From: CAZBLK01 sp964492715
Lineage (GTDB): Bacteria; Bacillota; Clostridia; Lachnospirales; WRBF01
NCBI GenBank assembly: GCA_964492715.1
Contig: CAZBLK010000003.1
Span: forward strand, 1 to 64,000
Length of the DNA stretch: 64,000 nt
Direction of reading: 5' to 3'
Shown piece after piece: positions 51,135 through 60,478 of this stretch (positions within the stretch are counted from its first letter, which is position 1; each line of letters opens with the position of its first letter). Under the pieces are notes generated by a model. The model was not told the DNA's origin and ran no database searches. It saw nothing but the letters and a program-made list of their open reading frames with translations. The position numbers and the translations under genes were made by a program.

Positions 51135-51617
51135 CTAACCCCTCCTGCTCGACAAAATTTCAAAAACTTCGTTTTTTATATCATCGGGTACAAGCCCGTC
51201 TAGTTTCTTTCCAAATTTGGCAAGCTCTTTTACCATGCTTGACGAAACATAAGAAAATTCCAAACTCGTTGGTAAAAAAACTGTTTCAATTCCAAACATT
51301 TGTTTATAGGCTGTTGCAAGCGTAAATTCACTTTCATAGTCCGAAAATGTTCTTATACCACGCACCATTGTGTCAATATCATTTTCCTTAACAAAATTTG
51401 ATGTAAGACCCTCGTATGAACAAACCGTTACATTTTTCAAATCACTTGTAACTTTCATCAAATGGTTTACACGTTCGTCTAATGAAAATGCTGTTTTCTT
51501 TGCAGAGTTTATAAGTACAACAACAAACAGATTATCAAACAGCTTTGAAGCCCTTTTTATAATATCTAAATGCCCTAATGTCACAGGGTCAAAGCTTGCT
51601 GGGTACAACGCTTTCAT
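51135..51617 (-). CDS. coaD: pantetheine-phosphate adenylyltransferase
   Basis: A 160-residue enzyme making dephospho-CoA from phosphopantetheine and ATP. 'YPASFDPVTLGHLDII' carries the T/HxGH nucleotidyl transferase motif (GHLD form), with 'RGIRTFSDYESEF' and a final 'SSSMVKELAKFG'. ATG 51617 follows GGAGG; an open upstream extension of 38 codons lies inside rsmD and is not real. The start codon is two bases from the rsmD stop. Confidence 0.95.
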   Translation of the reverse strand: MKALYPASFDPVTLGHLDIIKRASKLFDNLFVVVLINSAKKTAFSLDERVNHLMKVTSDLKNVTVCSYEGLTSNFVKENDIDTMVRGIRTFSDYESEFTLATAYKQMFGIETVFLPTSLEFSYVSSSMVKELAKFGKKLDGLVPDDIKNEVFEILSSRRG

Positions 51618-51618
51618 T

Positions 51619-52173
51619 TTATTCCTCCGAAGCAGTATAGAACAACAAAGTTGATGTGCTATACTTTCTAACATCATAAGCTCGAAGCCCATCGACACAA
51701 GGAATTTCATCTTTACTGCCTTGCTCGACAATTATTATACCATCATTTAGCAGTAAGTCGTTTAAAACTATTTGTTTCAAGGCTTCAGCTTCAAATTTTT
51801 TATAATAAGGCGGGTCTAGAAAAATTATGTCAAACTTTTTTCCTTGTTGACCCAACATGTTTAAGGCTGTAGAAAAATCGTAGGGCATAACGTTTGCTTT
51901 GTCGCCAAAATTCAGCATTTCAATGTTTTGCTTTATAACAGAAAGAGCCTGTCCGTTTTTTTCAACAAAAACTGCTGTTTCTGCACCTCGGCTTAACGCT
52001 TCAATTCCAATTGCGCCTGTGCCACTAAAAACGTCCAAAAAGCTGGATTCAAAAACCCTTGGAGCAATTATGTTAAAAAGCGTTTCCCTAAGCTTGTCCG
52101 CCGTTGGTCTAGTTTTGTCACCTCTAATAGAGACTAAACGCCGCCCTCTGGCAGAGCCTGCAATTACACGCAT
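51619..52173 (-). CDS. rsmD: 16S rRNA (guanine966-N2)-methyltransferase
   Basis: A 184-residue SAM methyltransferase. 'RVIAGSARGRRL' opens it, 'FLDVFSGTGAIGIEALSRGA' is the SAM-binding motif, and 'IIFLDPPYYK' is the amino-methylase catalytic motif. Length is normal. The rsmD-coaD pairing is conserved across Firmicutes. Confidence 0.95.
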   Translation of the reverse strand: MRVIAGSARGRRLVSIRGDKTRPTADKLRETLFNIIAPRVFESSFLDVFSGTGAIGIEALSRGAETAVFVEKNGQALSVIKQNIEMLNFGDKANVMPYDFSTALNMLGQQGKKFDIIFLDPPYYKKFEAEALKQIVLNDLLLNDGIIIVEQGSKDEIPCVDGLRAYDVRKYSTSTLLFYTASEE

Positions 52174-52305
52174 TGTTTTCCTCCAAGCTAAGCAATAATC
52201 ACTTTAAAATTAAAATCATTGCCATTATTACAAAATTATAACATTTATAACAGTATAAACAAAAAAATAGAATAAGTAAAGAAAAATTATAAAATTCCAC
52301 AAAAT

Positions 52306-54363
52306 TTAAAGTGTTGTTGAATAGTCGTTGACAAAAAACGTGTTGATTTTTGCTTCAAGGAGTGGGTTCATTTCAACTTTTCCACTGCAAACTTCCTCTG
52401 CCGCTTCCTTTGCCAAATTAAGCATGTCTAAATCGCTGTACAAGTTTGCAAGCTTCATTTCTGGCAAACCGTGTTGCCTAGTTCCAAAAAAATCCCCTGC
52501 ACCACGAAGCGACAAATCCAACTCTGCAAGCACAAAACCGTCGTTTGAGTTTGTCATAGCTTTCATGCGCTTTTTGCTTACACTGGATTTAGCATCAGTT
52601 ATCATTATGCAGTATGATTGATGTGAGCCACGCCCTACCCTACCCCTTAATTGGTGAAGCTGTGACAGCCCAAAACGTTCAGCATTTTCAATTATCATAA
52701 CAGTTGCGTTTGGAACATTTATTCCAACTTCGATTACCGTTGTCGAAACAAGCACGTCAATTTGACCTTGTGCAAAGCTTTCCATTATTTCTTGCTTTTG
52801 CTGTGCTTTCATTTTGCCGTGCAAGCAGCAAACACTTCTGTTTGTAAAAATCTTAGTAAGTTGTTCAGAATATTCTACTGCTGAAACAAGCCCCATTTCT
52901 TCCGACTTTTCTATCATTGGGCAAATTACATACACTAGTCTGCCAAGTGCAATTTGCTTTTCCATAAAAGCATAAATTCTTTGCCTGTAGTTTGTTCCTA
53001 CACTGTAAGTTTCTATTGGCTGTCTTCCTGGTGGAAGCTGGTCAATTACAGAAATATCCATATCGCCATACAGCACAAGTGCTAAAGTTCTTGGAATTGG
53101 TGTAGCTGACATTACCAAAACATGTGGGCTTAAACCTTTTGCCGACAAAAATCCACGCTGTCTTACGCCAAAGCGGTGCTGCTCGTCCGTAATTACAAGC
53201 GTTAAGTTGTTAAACAAAACCTTTTCTTGAATAATTGCATGAGTGCCAATAATCATTTTAGCAGTTCCGTCAGCTATTTTTTCGTAGGCTTGTTCCTTTT
53301 GCTTTTTCGTTAAAGAGCCAGAAAGTAAAATTACGTCTATCCCCACATTAGAAAAATAACTAATAAAGCTTTCGTAATGCTGTGAAGCAAGCACTTCTGT
53401 AGGTGCCATAAGTGCGGCTTGACCGCCATTTTTTATTGCAACAAATGAAGCCAGCATAGCAACCGCTGTTTTGCCAGAACCAACATCACCTTGAACAAGC
53501 CTGTTCATTGCTAAACCGCTTTGAGTGTCTAGCCGAATTTCCTCCAAAACCTTTTTTTGTGCGTCAGTTAAACCAAAAGGAAATTGATTTATAACGTCTT
53601 CATAGCACCATTCACAAAATGTAACCGAAGGACGCCCTTTTATTGCGCCTTTATGCTTTACTAAAGCAAGCTGCATTAAAAAAAGCTCCTCAAAAACAAG
53701 CCTTCGCCGTGCTTGAAAAAACGCTTCGTCCGACTTTGGAAAGTGAATGTTTAAAATAGCTTCACTTCTGCTTACAAAACCTAACTTGCTTGTAATTTTA
53801 TACGGCAAAAAGTCGTTTATGTTTAAAACGACTTTTTTTAATACATCATTTATTAGCCCTCGCAAAAGCTTTTGCGAAAGACCTCCTGTTAAACGATAAA
53901 CAGGAACAATTCGTTCAGACGAAAGCAGTTCATTCCCCTTTACTTGCTCAAACTCGTCACATTCCATGCAAAGCTTATTCAGCCTTTTTACAACAGTTCC
54001 AGTAAAAACCCACTCTGTTCCAAGTGCAAAAAGGTTTCTAAGATATGGCTGATTAAACCATGCAAGTTCAAGCTGCCCTGTTTTGTCTCTGACTAAAAGC
54101 TTTGTTATCACTTTATTGTTTGCTCGTGTGTTTTCTGCCTTGATGTCAATTTTTACCCTAATTGTAATTACTTCGCCTAGTTCCGCTTCGGCAATTGGTG
54201 TTGTTTTGCTCCTATCAATATAATCTCTAGGAAAATATTCAAGCAAGTTCTGTACTGTAAAAACCCCAATTCCGTTTAAAACCTTTTGCCTTTCCTTGCC
54301 GACACCCTTTACACAAGAGATGTCGGCATTTAAGCTTAAACCTAACTCGTCCATGCTACTCAA
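52306..54363 (-). CDS. recG: ATP-dependent DNA helicase RecG
   Basis: A 685-residue branch-migrating helicase that remodels stalled forks. An N-terminal wedge/OB domain (about 10-150) precedes the helicase core with Walker A 'GDVGSGKTAVA', 'TDEQHRFGVRQR', 'SATPIPRTLAL' and the TRG-type 'HQLRGRVGRG' region. It overlaps the yloV gene by eight bases. Confidence 0.96.
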   Translation of the reverse strand: MSSMDELGLSLNADISCVKGVGKERQKVLNGIGVFTVQNLLEYFPRDYIDRSKTTPIAEAELGEVITIRVKIDIKAENTRANNKVITKLLVRDKTGQLELAWFNQPYLRNLFALGTEWVFTGTVVKRLNKLCMECDEFEQVKGNELLSSERIVPVYRLTGGLSQKLLRGLINDVLKKVVLNINDFLPYKITSKLGFVSRSEAILNIHFPKSDEAFFQARRRLVFEELFLMQLALVKHKGAIKGRPSVTFCEWCYEDVINQFPFGLTDAQKKVLEEIRLDTQSGLAMNRLVQGDVGSGKTAVAMLASFVAIKNGGQAALMAPTEVLASQHYESFISYFSNVGIDVILLSGSLTKKQKEQAYEKIADGTAKMIIGTHAIIQEKVLFNNLTLVITDEQHRFGVRQRGFLSAKGLSPHVLVMSATPIPRTLALVLYGDMDISVIDQLPPGRQPIETYSVGTNYRQRIYAFMEKQIALGRLVYVICPMIEKSEEMGLVSAVEYSEQLTKIFTNRSVCCLHGKMKAQQKQEIMESFAQGQIDVLVSTTVIEVGINVPNATVMIIENAERFGLSQLHQLRGRVGRGSHQSYCIMITDAKSSVSKKRMKAMTNSNDGFVLAELDLSLRGAGDFFGTRQHGLPEMKLANLYSDLDMLNLAKEAAEEVCSGKVEMNPLLEAKINTFFVNDYSTTL

Positions 54364-56029
54364 CGGAAATAATGTAGTAATACAAAGGTTGCGAGCCGTT
54401 ATGTAGCTCTACATCACAGTCGGGATAATTTTCCTCTATATATGCTTGAATTTCGCTTGCTTTCTCCTCGCTTACATCAGAGCCATAATAAACAGTTATA
54501 AATTCCCCACCGTCAGAAAGCATTGTATCAACAAGCTTTTTGGTAGAATCTTGCAAGTCTTTTCCCACTATTTCAATGTTGTTTTCAATTAGGCAAAGGT
54601 AATCCCCTTCGCTAATGCTTCTGTCGTTTACAACTGTTGCCCTTACAGCATAAGTTACTTGCCCAGTTGCAATTGTAGTTGAGGCTTCAGCCATGCTTTC
54701 AATATTTTCCTCAAGGCTTAAAGCTGGGGCAAAGTTTATCATTGCAGTTACACCTTGCGGAACAGTTTTAGTTGGTACAACATGAATTTTTTGCGTTGTG
54801 CAAAGTTCTGCTGCTTGATTTGCCGCCAAAATAATGTTTTTGTTGTTCGGAAGAACGATTATATTTTTTGAATTAATCTTTTTTGCTGCATCGAGAATGT
54901 CATCTGCACTTGGGTTCATTGTTTGTCCGCCTTCAATTACAACGTCAACACCAAGGTTTTTGAAAATAGATGATAACCCTTGCCCTGCAGCAATAGCAAT
55001 GAAGCCGACTTCCTTTTCTTCTCCAAGTATTTCTTCGATTTCTTTTTTGTCCTTGCTTCCGTTTTCATTTCCACTAAACTCAATTAAATTGGAGTGCTGC
55101 TCACGCATATTTTCAATTTTAATATTTGTAAGAGGGCCTTCTTTTAACGCATATTCAAGCACAAGCCCAGGGTTTTCTGTGTGTACATGAATTTTCATTA
55201 TGTTTCCGTCTGCAACAACTACAATAGAGTCACCAATTGTAGAAAGATATTTTTTAAACCTATCTTCAAGTTCCTCCGTTGCTTCCTTTATTTCAACTAT
55301 AATTTCTGTACAATAACCAAATGTAATGTTTTCATTAGAAGCCATAGCTGCGTTTTGCATTGGTTGTGTCTTAGCGGCTTCGCCCTTTCCTTCGTAAACT
55401 TCAATATCATCAATTACATGTCTACTTTTTATTGCACCGTACAAAACACACAAAAGCCCTTTTCCGCCAGCATCAACAACACCAGCTTGTTTTAGTGCAG
55501 GAAGCATGTTTGTTGTGTTTTCCAAAACAACTTCGGCGTGCTTCATTACACCACGCATCATTTCTTCTATGTCTTTTGTATTTTCGGCACACTCATTTGC
55601 TTTTTGTGCAAGCGCAGAAGCTACTGTTAAAATTGTACCTTCCTTTGGTTTCATTACAGCTTTATAAGCAGTTTCTGTAGCTTTAGAAAAAGCAGCCGCT
55701 AAATCTGACGCTGTAATTACAGCTTTTCCTTCAAGCCCCTTTGCAAAACCACGAAAAAGCTGTGAAAGTATAACGCCCGAATTGCCCCTTGCGCCACGCA
55801 ATGAGCCGCTTGCAACAGCTTTTCCAACGTCACTTATGCTTGGGCTTTTAAGCTTGTAAACTTCTTTTGCAGCCGCCAAAAGCGTCAGCGACATGTTTGT
55901 TCCAGTGTCACCGTCAGGAACAGGGAAAACGTTTAGCGCATCGATTTCGTCTTTATTTTTAGCAAGCTCGTTTGCACCAGCTATAATCATTTTTTTAAGT
56001 AAGCTTCCATCTATAGTAGTTAAACCCAA
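54356..56029 (-). CDS. yloV: DAK2/DegV-domain fatty acid kinase subunit (FakA/YloV-like)
   Basis: A 557-residue protein of the YloV/FakA family. The N-terminal DhaL-like kinase domain has the ATP/Mg motif 'NVFPVPDGDTGTNMS' and 'GARGNSGVILSQLFRGF'; the C-terminal half is the conserved YloV/EDD-related part with 'NKNIILAANQAA'. FakA with a FakB acyl-binding partner phosphorylates exogenous fatty acids; no fakB gene is in this window. It follows yloU by 20 bases, as in B. subtilis. Confidence 0.93.
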   Translation of the reverse strand: MGLTTIDGSLLKKMIIAGANELAKNKDEIDALNVFPVPDGDTGTNMSLTLLAAAKEVYKLKSPSISDVGKAVASGSLRGARGNSGVILSQLFRGFAKGLEGKAVITASDLAAAFSKATETAYKAVMKPKEGTILTVASALAQKANECAENTKDIEEMMRGVMKHAEVVLENTTNMLPALKQAGVVDAGGKGLLCVLYGAIKSRHVIDDIEVYEGKGEAAKTQPMQNAAMASNENITFGYCTEIIVEIKEATEELEDRFKKYLSTIGDSIVVVADGNIMKIHVHTENPGLVLEYALKEGPLTNIKIENMREQHSNLIEFSGNENGSKDKKEIEEILGEEKEVGFIAIAAGQGLSSIFKNLGVDVVIEGGQTMNPSADDILDAAKKINSKNIIVLPNNKNIILAANQAAELCTTQKIHVVPTKTVPQGVTAMINFAPALSLEENIESMAEASTTIATGQVTYAVRATVVNDRSISEGDYLCLIENNIEIVGKDLQDSTKKLVDTMLSDGGEFITVYYGSDVSEEKASEIQAYIEENYPDCDVELHNGSQPLYYYIISVE

Positions 56030-56049
56030 AACAATTTCCTCCTTAAAGG

Positions 56050-56403
56050 TTAGTCAACCCTTATTCCTTCCACAAATATGTTTACACGCTCTACTTTAAG
56101 CCCAACGTTTTCTTCTACTTTGTACTTTACTGTGCTTATTACCGAGTCGCAAATGGCAGGTATGTTTGTACCGTATTCAACAATAATATGCAAATCAATG
56201 TTAAGCAAGTCCCCGTTTATTGTCAGCACAATTCCTTTTGACAGGTTTTCTCTTTTTAAAAGATGAACAATTCCGTCTTTAACATTTTTGCTTGCCATGC
56301 CAACAATTCCATAGCAATCCATTGCGGCAAGCCCAGCAATTCTTGCAATTACTTCATTGTCTATTGTAATGCTGCCGTATCCATTTCTTTTATTTGATGG
56401 CAT
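56050..56403 (-). CDS. yloU: Asp23/Gls24 family protein (YloU-like)
   Basis: A 117-residue Asp23-family protein. 'GSITIDNEVIARIAGLAAMDCYGIVGMA' and 'DLHIIVEYGTNIPAICDSVISTVKYKVEENVGL' (read in parts) define the domain. Such proteins sit at the membrane and respond to envelope stress. The rpmB gene that often lies opposite is not here. Start ATG with GGGAGG. Confidence 0.92.
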   Translation of the reverse strand: MPSNKRNGYGSITIDNEVIARIAGLAAMDCYGIVGMASKNVKDGIVHLLKRENLSKGIVLTINGDLLNIDLHIIVEYGTNIPAICDSVISTVKYKVEENVGLKVERVNIFVEGIRVD

Positions 56404-56537
56404 AAAAATCCTCCCACATATGGCGTATGTTTTACTTCAAAACACACCGTATTAGTTCTACAGGAATAATTATTTACCCTATAAGAAATAATTAGTTAAT
56501 CAAAGCTATTTTACATTATACACTATAACACTGGCAA

Positions 56538-56566
56538 TTATCAACATTATGTGTTATGCTTATACT
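56538..56566 (+). promoter_or_regulatory. probable promoter of the DUF1905-rnhB unit
   Basis: TTATCA (56538-56543), 17-base spacer and TATACT (56561-56566), 26 bases before the start codon. Confidence 0.55.
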
Positions 56567-56591
56567 AATATTATTTTAAAGAGGAGAACCT

Positions 56592-56864
56592 ATGAACGAA
56601 AAACTTTACGAGTTTGATGCAGAAATAAAAAAAGTTCCTGATATTGACGGTGCTTATGTTGAAATTCCTTTTGATGTAAAGGCAGAGTTTGGTAAAGGCC
56701 GTGTTCCTGTTCACGCTACTTTTGATGGTGAACATTATGACGGAAGTCTTGTAAAAATGAAAACACCTTGCCATATAATTGGAATAAGAAAAGAAATTAG
56801 AGTAAAAATTGGCAAGCAAGCTGGTGACGTTATAAAGGTTACTATAAAGGAACGTGAAAAATAA
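56592..56864 (+). CDS. DUF1905 domain protein
   Basis: A 90-residue beta-barrel protein of the DUF1905 family ('[24 protein letters not shown]...[25 protein letters not shown]', recognised in parts). Function is unknown; related domains are often fused to YdeI-type segments, absent here. It directly precedes rnhB with no gap, so they are co-transcribed. Confidence 0.85.
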   Translation: MNEKLYEFDAEIKKVPDIDGAYVEIPFDVKAEFGKGRVPVHATFDGEHYDGSLVKMKTPCHIIGIRKEIRVKIGKQAGDVIKVTIKEREK

Positions 56865-57497
56865 GTGGTTAAAAATAAACTGGAAATTGAGATGCTTGCA
56901 CATGAAAATGAATGCTACTTAAACGGTGCAAATTTAATTGCTGGCGTTGACGAAGTTGGTAGAGGTCCACTTGCAGGCCCTGTTGTTGCCTGTGCCGTAA
57001 TTTTACCTAGAGATTGCAACATAGTTGGAATAAATGATTCTAAAAAGCTTTCCGAAACAAAGCGAATTAAGCTTGCGCATGAAATTAAACAAAACGCTGT
57101 ATCTTATGCAATTGGCATTTGTGGCGAAAAGGAAATTGACGAAATAAACATATTGCAAGCTACATTTAAAGCTATGTATGAAGCTGTAAATGGTTTATCA
57201 GTTAAACCCGAATATGTACTTGTTGACGGAGACAAAACAATACCACAGCTTTTGGATATTCCGCAAAAAGCTATAGTTCAAGGTGACGGCACTAGCTTGT
57301 CTATTGCAGCTGCAAGCATAATTGCAAAAGTTGCACGTGATGAAATGATGTGCAGGTTTCATGACATTTACCCAAAATATAATTTTGGAAAGCATAAAGG
57401 CTACGGAACAAAAGACCATGTTTCTGTAATAAAAGAATATGGGGCTTGCCCAATACATAGAATGACTTTTTTAAAGAAAATAATTGGTGTAAACTAA
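56865..57497 (+). CDS. rnhB: ribonuclease HII
   Basis: A 210-residue enzyme removing RNA from RNA-DNA hybrids and misincorporated ribonucleotides. Catalytic carboxylates are in 'GVDEVGRGPLAGPVVA' (Asp and Glu), 'VLVDGDKT' and 'AKVARDEMM'. The GTG at 56865 abuts the previous stop; the ATG at 56892 is an alternative start giving 201 residues. Conserved Bacillus order rnhB-ylqG-ylqH follows. Confidence 0.94.
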   Translation: MVKNKLEIEMLAHENECYLNGANLIAGVDEVGRGPLAGPVVACAVILPRDCNIVGINDSKKLSETKRIKLAHEIKQNAVSYAIGICGEKEIDEINILQATFKAMYEAVNGLSVKPEYVLVDGDKTIPQLLDIPQKAIVQGDGTSLSIAAASIIAKVARDEMMCRFHDIYPKYNFGKHKGYGTKDHVSVIKEYGACPIHRMTFLKKIIGVN

Positions 57498-57530
57498 AGT
57501 TTTATTAAGTTTTAGTTGAGGTTTTATAAC

Positions 57531-57818
57531 ATGAAGCGTTTTTCGGATTTAACTAAAGGTGAAAAATTTACAGCAAGAGTAATTGACATTCGTCCAGACA
57601 CTGTTACAATTGAGCTTGCAACAGGAGAAAGCTTGACGGCTAAAAGCCTAATACTCCCAGATGCTCGCATTGGTGAAGCCGCCACGTTTATGGTAAAAGA
57701 CAACGCCAAGGGGAAAATTAGCCTTGAAATGGTACGTGAAGGAGAAGACAATTCTAAAAGCGGCGACAACGTTTTAGAAGAACGTATAAAACGCCGCTCT
57801 TTTGACATGAGGGTTTAG
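57531..57818 (+). CDS. small conserved protein upstream of ylqH (YlqG-position)
   Basis: A 95-residue protein in the place of B. subtilis ylqG but much shorter than that protein. Residues 1-70 look like one beta domain ('FTARVIDIRPDTVTIEL...LPDARIGEAATFMVKDNAKGKISLEMV'), ending in a charged tail. I cannot name its function. ATG 57531 follows TTGAGG; an in-frame TTG at 57516 is inside that site. It sits just outside the duplicated unit. Confidence 0.7.
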   Translation: MKRFSDLTKGEKFTARVIDIRPDTVTIELATGESLTAKSLILPDARIGEAATFMVKDNAKGKISLEMVREGEDNSKSGDNVLEERIKRRSFDMRV

Positions 57819-58455
57819 CTATGGAAAAGAAAAAGGTAAACCAAGCCTTAAAAAAAGCTGTTGCAATAAAGTATGACCCGTCTGATGTTGCCCCAAAGGT
57901 TATAGCAAAAGGCAAAGGGTATATTGCTGAAAAAATTATCGGCAAAGCTTCGGATAAAGGAATACCTGTTTATAAGGACAAAAACCTTGTCGATGAGCTT
58001 GCAAAGCTTGAACTCGGAATGAACATTCCGCCAGAGCTTTACGAAGTTGTTGCACAAGTTCTCATTTTTATAAGCGATTTGGATAAGAAAAACATGTATT
58101 CAAGTAGGATTGAAAAATGAGTAATTCAGCAAATAACTCACATATTTCAAAAGGTGCTTTCGGCGAAAAAGTTGCTTTGGACTTTTTAGTTAAAAATGGA
58201 TATAATATAATTTTGGTAAACTACCGCTGTATGTATGGTGAAATTGATATTATTTGTCAAAAAGATGATGTAACAGCTTTTGTAGAAGTAAAATACAGGA
58301 CAAGCCTACGTTTCGGAAACCCTCGTGAAGCTGTAAACCTAAAGAAACAGCAAAAAATAAAAACAACAGCTATTCACTACATAACCGAACAAAACATTTC
58401 AAACACAAGCTTTAGGTTTGACGTTATAGAAATTTTGAACTTGGGAGCACTTGAA
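57814..58455. repeat. tandem duplication, unit 1 (642 bp)
   Basis: The first of two directly repeated 642-bp units. By direct reading the two are identical base for base; they cover ylqH and the first 113 codons of yraN. Unit 1 is followed immediately by unit 2. Confidence 0.95.
57821..58120 (+). CDS. ylqH: FlhB C-terminal-like protein YlqH, copy 1
   Basis: A 99-residue protein like the cytoplasmic C-terminal domain of flagellar/type III export switch FlhB ('AIKYDPSDVAPKVIAKGKGYIAEKI...IPVYKDKNLVDELAKLELGMNIPPELY' in parts). The N-P-T-H self-cleavage motif of FlhB is absent, as in other stand-alone YlqH proteins, and no flagellar genes are nearby. GAGGG lies seven bases upstream. It overlaps yraN copy 1 by four bases (ATGA). 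An identical copy follows at 58463. Confidence 0.9.
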   Translation: MEKKKVNQALKKAVAIKYDPSDVAPKVIAKGKGYIAEKIIGKASDKGIPVYKDKNLVDELAKLELGMNIPPELYEVVAQVLIFISDLDKKNMYSSRIEK

Positions 58456-58518
58456 TTTAGCTATGGAAAAGAAAAAGGTAAACCAAGCCTTAAAAAAAGC
58501 TGTTGCAATAAAGTATGA
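58117..58518 (+). CDS. YraN/UPF0102 nuclease-like protein, copy 1 with chimeric C-terminus
   Basis: A 133-residue protein. Residues 1-113 equal copy 2 and hold the PD-(D/E)xK-type core: Glu17, Asp44 ('GEIDII'), Glu57 and Lys59 ('FVEVKYR'). The final 20 residues ('FSYGKEKGKPSLKKSCCNKV') are not native; they come from reading into the second ylqH copy in another frame. The conserved core is whole, so activity is possible. YraN is a predicted Holliday-junction-resolvase-related protein of unknown role. Confidence 0.85.
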   Translation: MSNSANNSHISKGAFGEKVALDFLVKNGYNIILVNYRCMYGEIDIICQKDDVTAFVEVKYRTSLRFGNPREAVNLKKQQKIKTTAIHYITEQNISNTSFRFDVIEILNLGALEFSYGKEKGKPSLKKSCCNKV

Positions 58519-59097
58519 CCCGTCTGATGTTGCCCCAAAGGTTATAGCAAAAGGCAAAGGGTATATTGCTGAAAAAATTATCGGCAAAGCTTCGGATAAA
58601 GGAATACCTGTTTATAAGGACAAAAACCTTGTCGATGAGCTTGCAAAGCTTGAACTCGGAATGAACATTCCGCCAGAGCTTTACGAAGTTGTTGCACAAG
58701 TTCTCATTTTTATAAGCGATTTGGATAAGAAAAACATGTATTCAAGTAGGATTGAAAAATGAGTAATTCAGCAAATAACTCACATATTTCAAAAGGTGCT
58801 TTCGGCGAAAAAGTTGCTTTGGACTTTTTAGTTAAAAATGGATATAATATAATTTTGGTAAACTACCGCTGTATGTATGGTGAAATTGATATTATTTGTC
58901 AAAAAGATGATGTAACAGCTTTTGTAGAAGTAAAATACAGGACAAGCCTACGTTTCGGAAACCCTCGTGAAGCTGTAAACCTAAAGAAACAGCAAAAAAT
59001 AAAAACAACAGCTATTCACTACATAACCGAACAAAACATTTCAAACACAAGCTTTAGGTTTGACGTTATAGAAATTTTGAACTTGGGAGCACTTGAA
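58456..59097. repeat. tandem duplication, unit 2 (642 bp)
   Basis: Second unit of the direct repeat, ending where yraN returns to its native last codons. The left flank of unit 1 (...GGG) and right flank of unit 2 (ATTAC...) share almost no microhomology with the junction. Confidence 0.95.
58463..58762 (+). CDS. ylqH: FlhB C-terminal-like protein YlqH, copy 2
   Basis: Identical in its 99 residues to copy 1. The native GAGGG ribosome site is not part of the repeat; here the nearest candidate, GGGAG (58443-58447), is 15 bases from the ATG, so translation is probably weaker or relies on reinitiation from yraN copy 1, whose frame overlaps it. Confidence 0.85.
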   Translation: MEKKKVNQALKKAVAIKYDPSDVAPKVIAKGKGYIAEKIIGKASDKGIPVYKDKNLVDELAKLELGMNIPPELYEVVAQVLIFISDLDKKNMYSSRIEK

Positions 59098-59127
59098 ATT
59101 ACACATATAGAAAACGCTTTTATATAA
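58759..59127 (+). CDS. YraN/UPF0102 nuclease-like protein, copy 2 with native end
   Basis: A 122-residue YraN protein with the same core as copy 1 (Glu17, Asp44, Glu57, Lys59) but the original C-terminus ('ITHIENAFI'). Length fits the family (about 120). It is linked to ylqH copy 2 by a four-base overlap and to the DUF512 gene by a 21-base gap with AGGAGAG. Confidence 0.9.
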   Translation: MSNSANNSHISKGAFGEKVALDFLVKNGYNIILVNYRCMYGEIDIICQKDDVTAFVEVKYRTSLRFGNPREAVNLKKQQKIKTTAIHYITEQNISNTSFRFDVIEILNLGALEITHIENAFI

Positions 59128-59148
59128 AGAGTAAAAATAGGAGAGAAA

Positions 59149-60450
59149 ATGGAAAACGTAATAATAAAAATTGAAAAAGGCAGCATAGCTGAAGAACTTG
59201 GCATACAAAACGGTGATATCCTTGTAAGCATAAACGAAAAGGATATAATAGATGTTTTTGACTATCGCTATGCAATTTCTGATGAATACATTGAAGTTTG
59301 TATAAGGGACATCGACGGCGAAGAAACAGTATATGAAATTGAAAAAGATGAAAACGAAGATTTGGGGCTTGTTTTTGATGGCGGTTTAATGGACTCGGCA
59401 AAAAGCTGTAAAAACAAGTGCATTTTTTGCTTTATAGACCAACTTCCAAAAGGAATGCGTGAAACGCTTTATTTTAAAGATGATGATGCAAGGCTTTCGT
59501 TTTTGTCGGGCAATTATATTACGCTAACTAACGTAAGCGAAGAAGACATTGACAGAATTATATATTACCATCTATCACCAATAAATATTTCTGTTCACGC
59601 TACAGACCCAGAGCTTAGAACATTTATGCTTAAAAACCCAAACTCTGACAAAGTAATGTACTACATTGAAAAGCTTTACAATGCAGGAATTGACATGAAC
59701 TTTCAAATAGTTTTGGTTAAAGGTGTAAACGATGGAAAACAACTTGACAGAACTATAAATGATTTGGTTAAATATGTAGAAAAGGGGCGAAGCCTTTCGG
59801 TTGTTCCTGTTGGGATAACACGCCACAGAGAAGGGCTTTTTGAAATTGAACCTTTTACAAAAGAAGACTGTGCTTCTATTATAACGCAACTCGAGGCATA
59901 TCAAAAAGAATTTAAAAAGCTTTACAAAACAAGGTTTGTTTATGCTGCTGACGAGCTTTATATTAAGGGCGGATTACCTATCCCAAGCTATTCGGAATAT
60001 GAAGATTTTCCGCAAATTGAAAACGGCGTTGGTATGATTGCTTCAATGAAAAAGGAATTTGATGATGCTCTGAAAAAGGCTAAATATTTAGGTAAGGAAA
60101 AGCATATATCTATAGCAACAGCACATGCTGCCTACAGCTTTATGTGCAGTTTAGCTGAAAGCTTTATGAAAAAGTTTCCGCTTATTAAAATTAGCGTTTA
60201 CAAAATTGATAACGACTTTTTTGGGGAACAAGTTACTGTTTCTGGGCTTTTAACGGGCGGTGACTTTTTAAACCAACTAAATGAAAGGTCGTTGGGTGAA
60301 ATGCTTTTAATTCCAAAAAATGCTTTGCGCCGAGACGACACCGTTTTTTTGGACGACTTAGATGTTTCCGAGCTTGGAAAACAGCTTAATGTACAAATTA
60401 AAGCTGTAGAAACATCTGGCACAAGCTTAGTAAAAGAGCTTTGCAAATAA
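59149..60450 (+). CDS. DUF512 protein with PDZ and radical-SAM-like cluster motif
   Basis: A 433-residue protein of the DUF512 family. An N-terminal PDZ-like domain ('[20 protein letters not shown]', 11-30) precedes a TIM-barrel-like part with the radical SAM motif Cys87, Cys91, Cys94 (CKNKCIFC) and '[10 protein letters not shown]'. The C-terminal DUF512 region is at about 280-425. Function is unknown. In Clostridia it typically lies directly before der, as here (28-base gap). Confidence 0.9.
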   Translation: MENVIIKIEKGSIAEELGIQNGDILVSINEKDIIDVFDYRYAISDEYIEVCIRDIDGEETVYEIEKDENEDLGLVFDGGLMDSAKSCKNKCIFCFIDQLPKGMRETLYFKDDDARLSFLSGNYITLTNVSEEDIDRIIYYHLSPINISVHATDPELRTFMLKNPNSDKVMYYIEKLYNAGIDMNFQIVLVKGVNDGKQLDRTINDLVKYVEKGRSLSVVPVGITRHREGLFEIEPFTKEDCASIITQLEAYQKEFKKLYKTRFVYAADELYIKGGLPIPSYSEYEDFPQIENGVGMIASMKKEFDDALKKAKYLGKEKHISIATAHAAYSFMCSLAESFMKKFPLIKISVYKIDNDFFGEQVTVSGLLTGGDFLNQLNERSLGEMLLIPKNALRRDDTVFLDDLDVSELGKQLNVQIKAVETSGTSLVKELCK

Positions 60451-60478
60451 ATTATTTGTACTTACAAAGGAGAACAAA

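Noticed and set aside
51618..51731. 38-residue N-terminal extension of CoaD
   Set aside because: It lies inside rsmD, is not CoaD-like, and the ATG at 51617 has a perfect ribosome site.
56404..56591. rpmB (ribosomal protein L28) expected near yloU
   Set aside because: No L28-like frame is present on either strand in this gap.
57821..59127. Flagellar or type III secretion locus suggested by FlhB-like proteins
   Set aside because: Only the stand-alone C-terminal domain lacking the NPTH motif is present, and no other export genes are nearby; YlqH fits.
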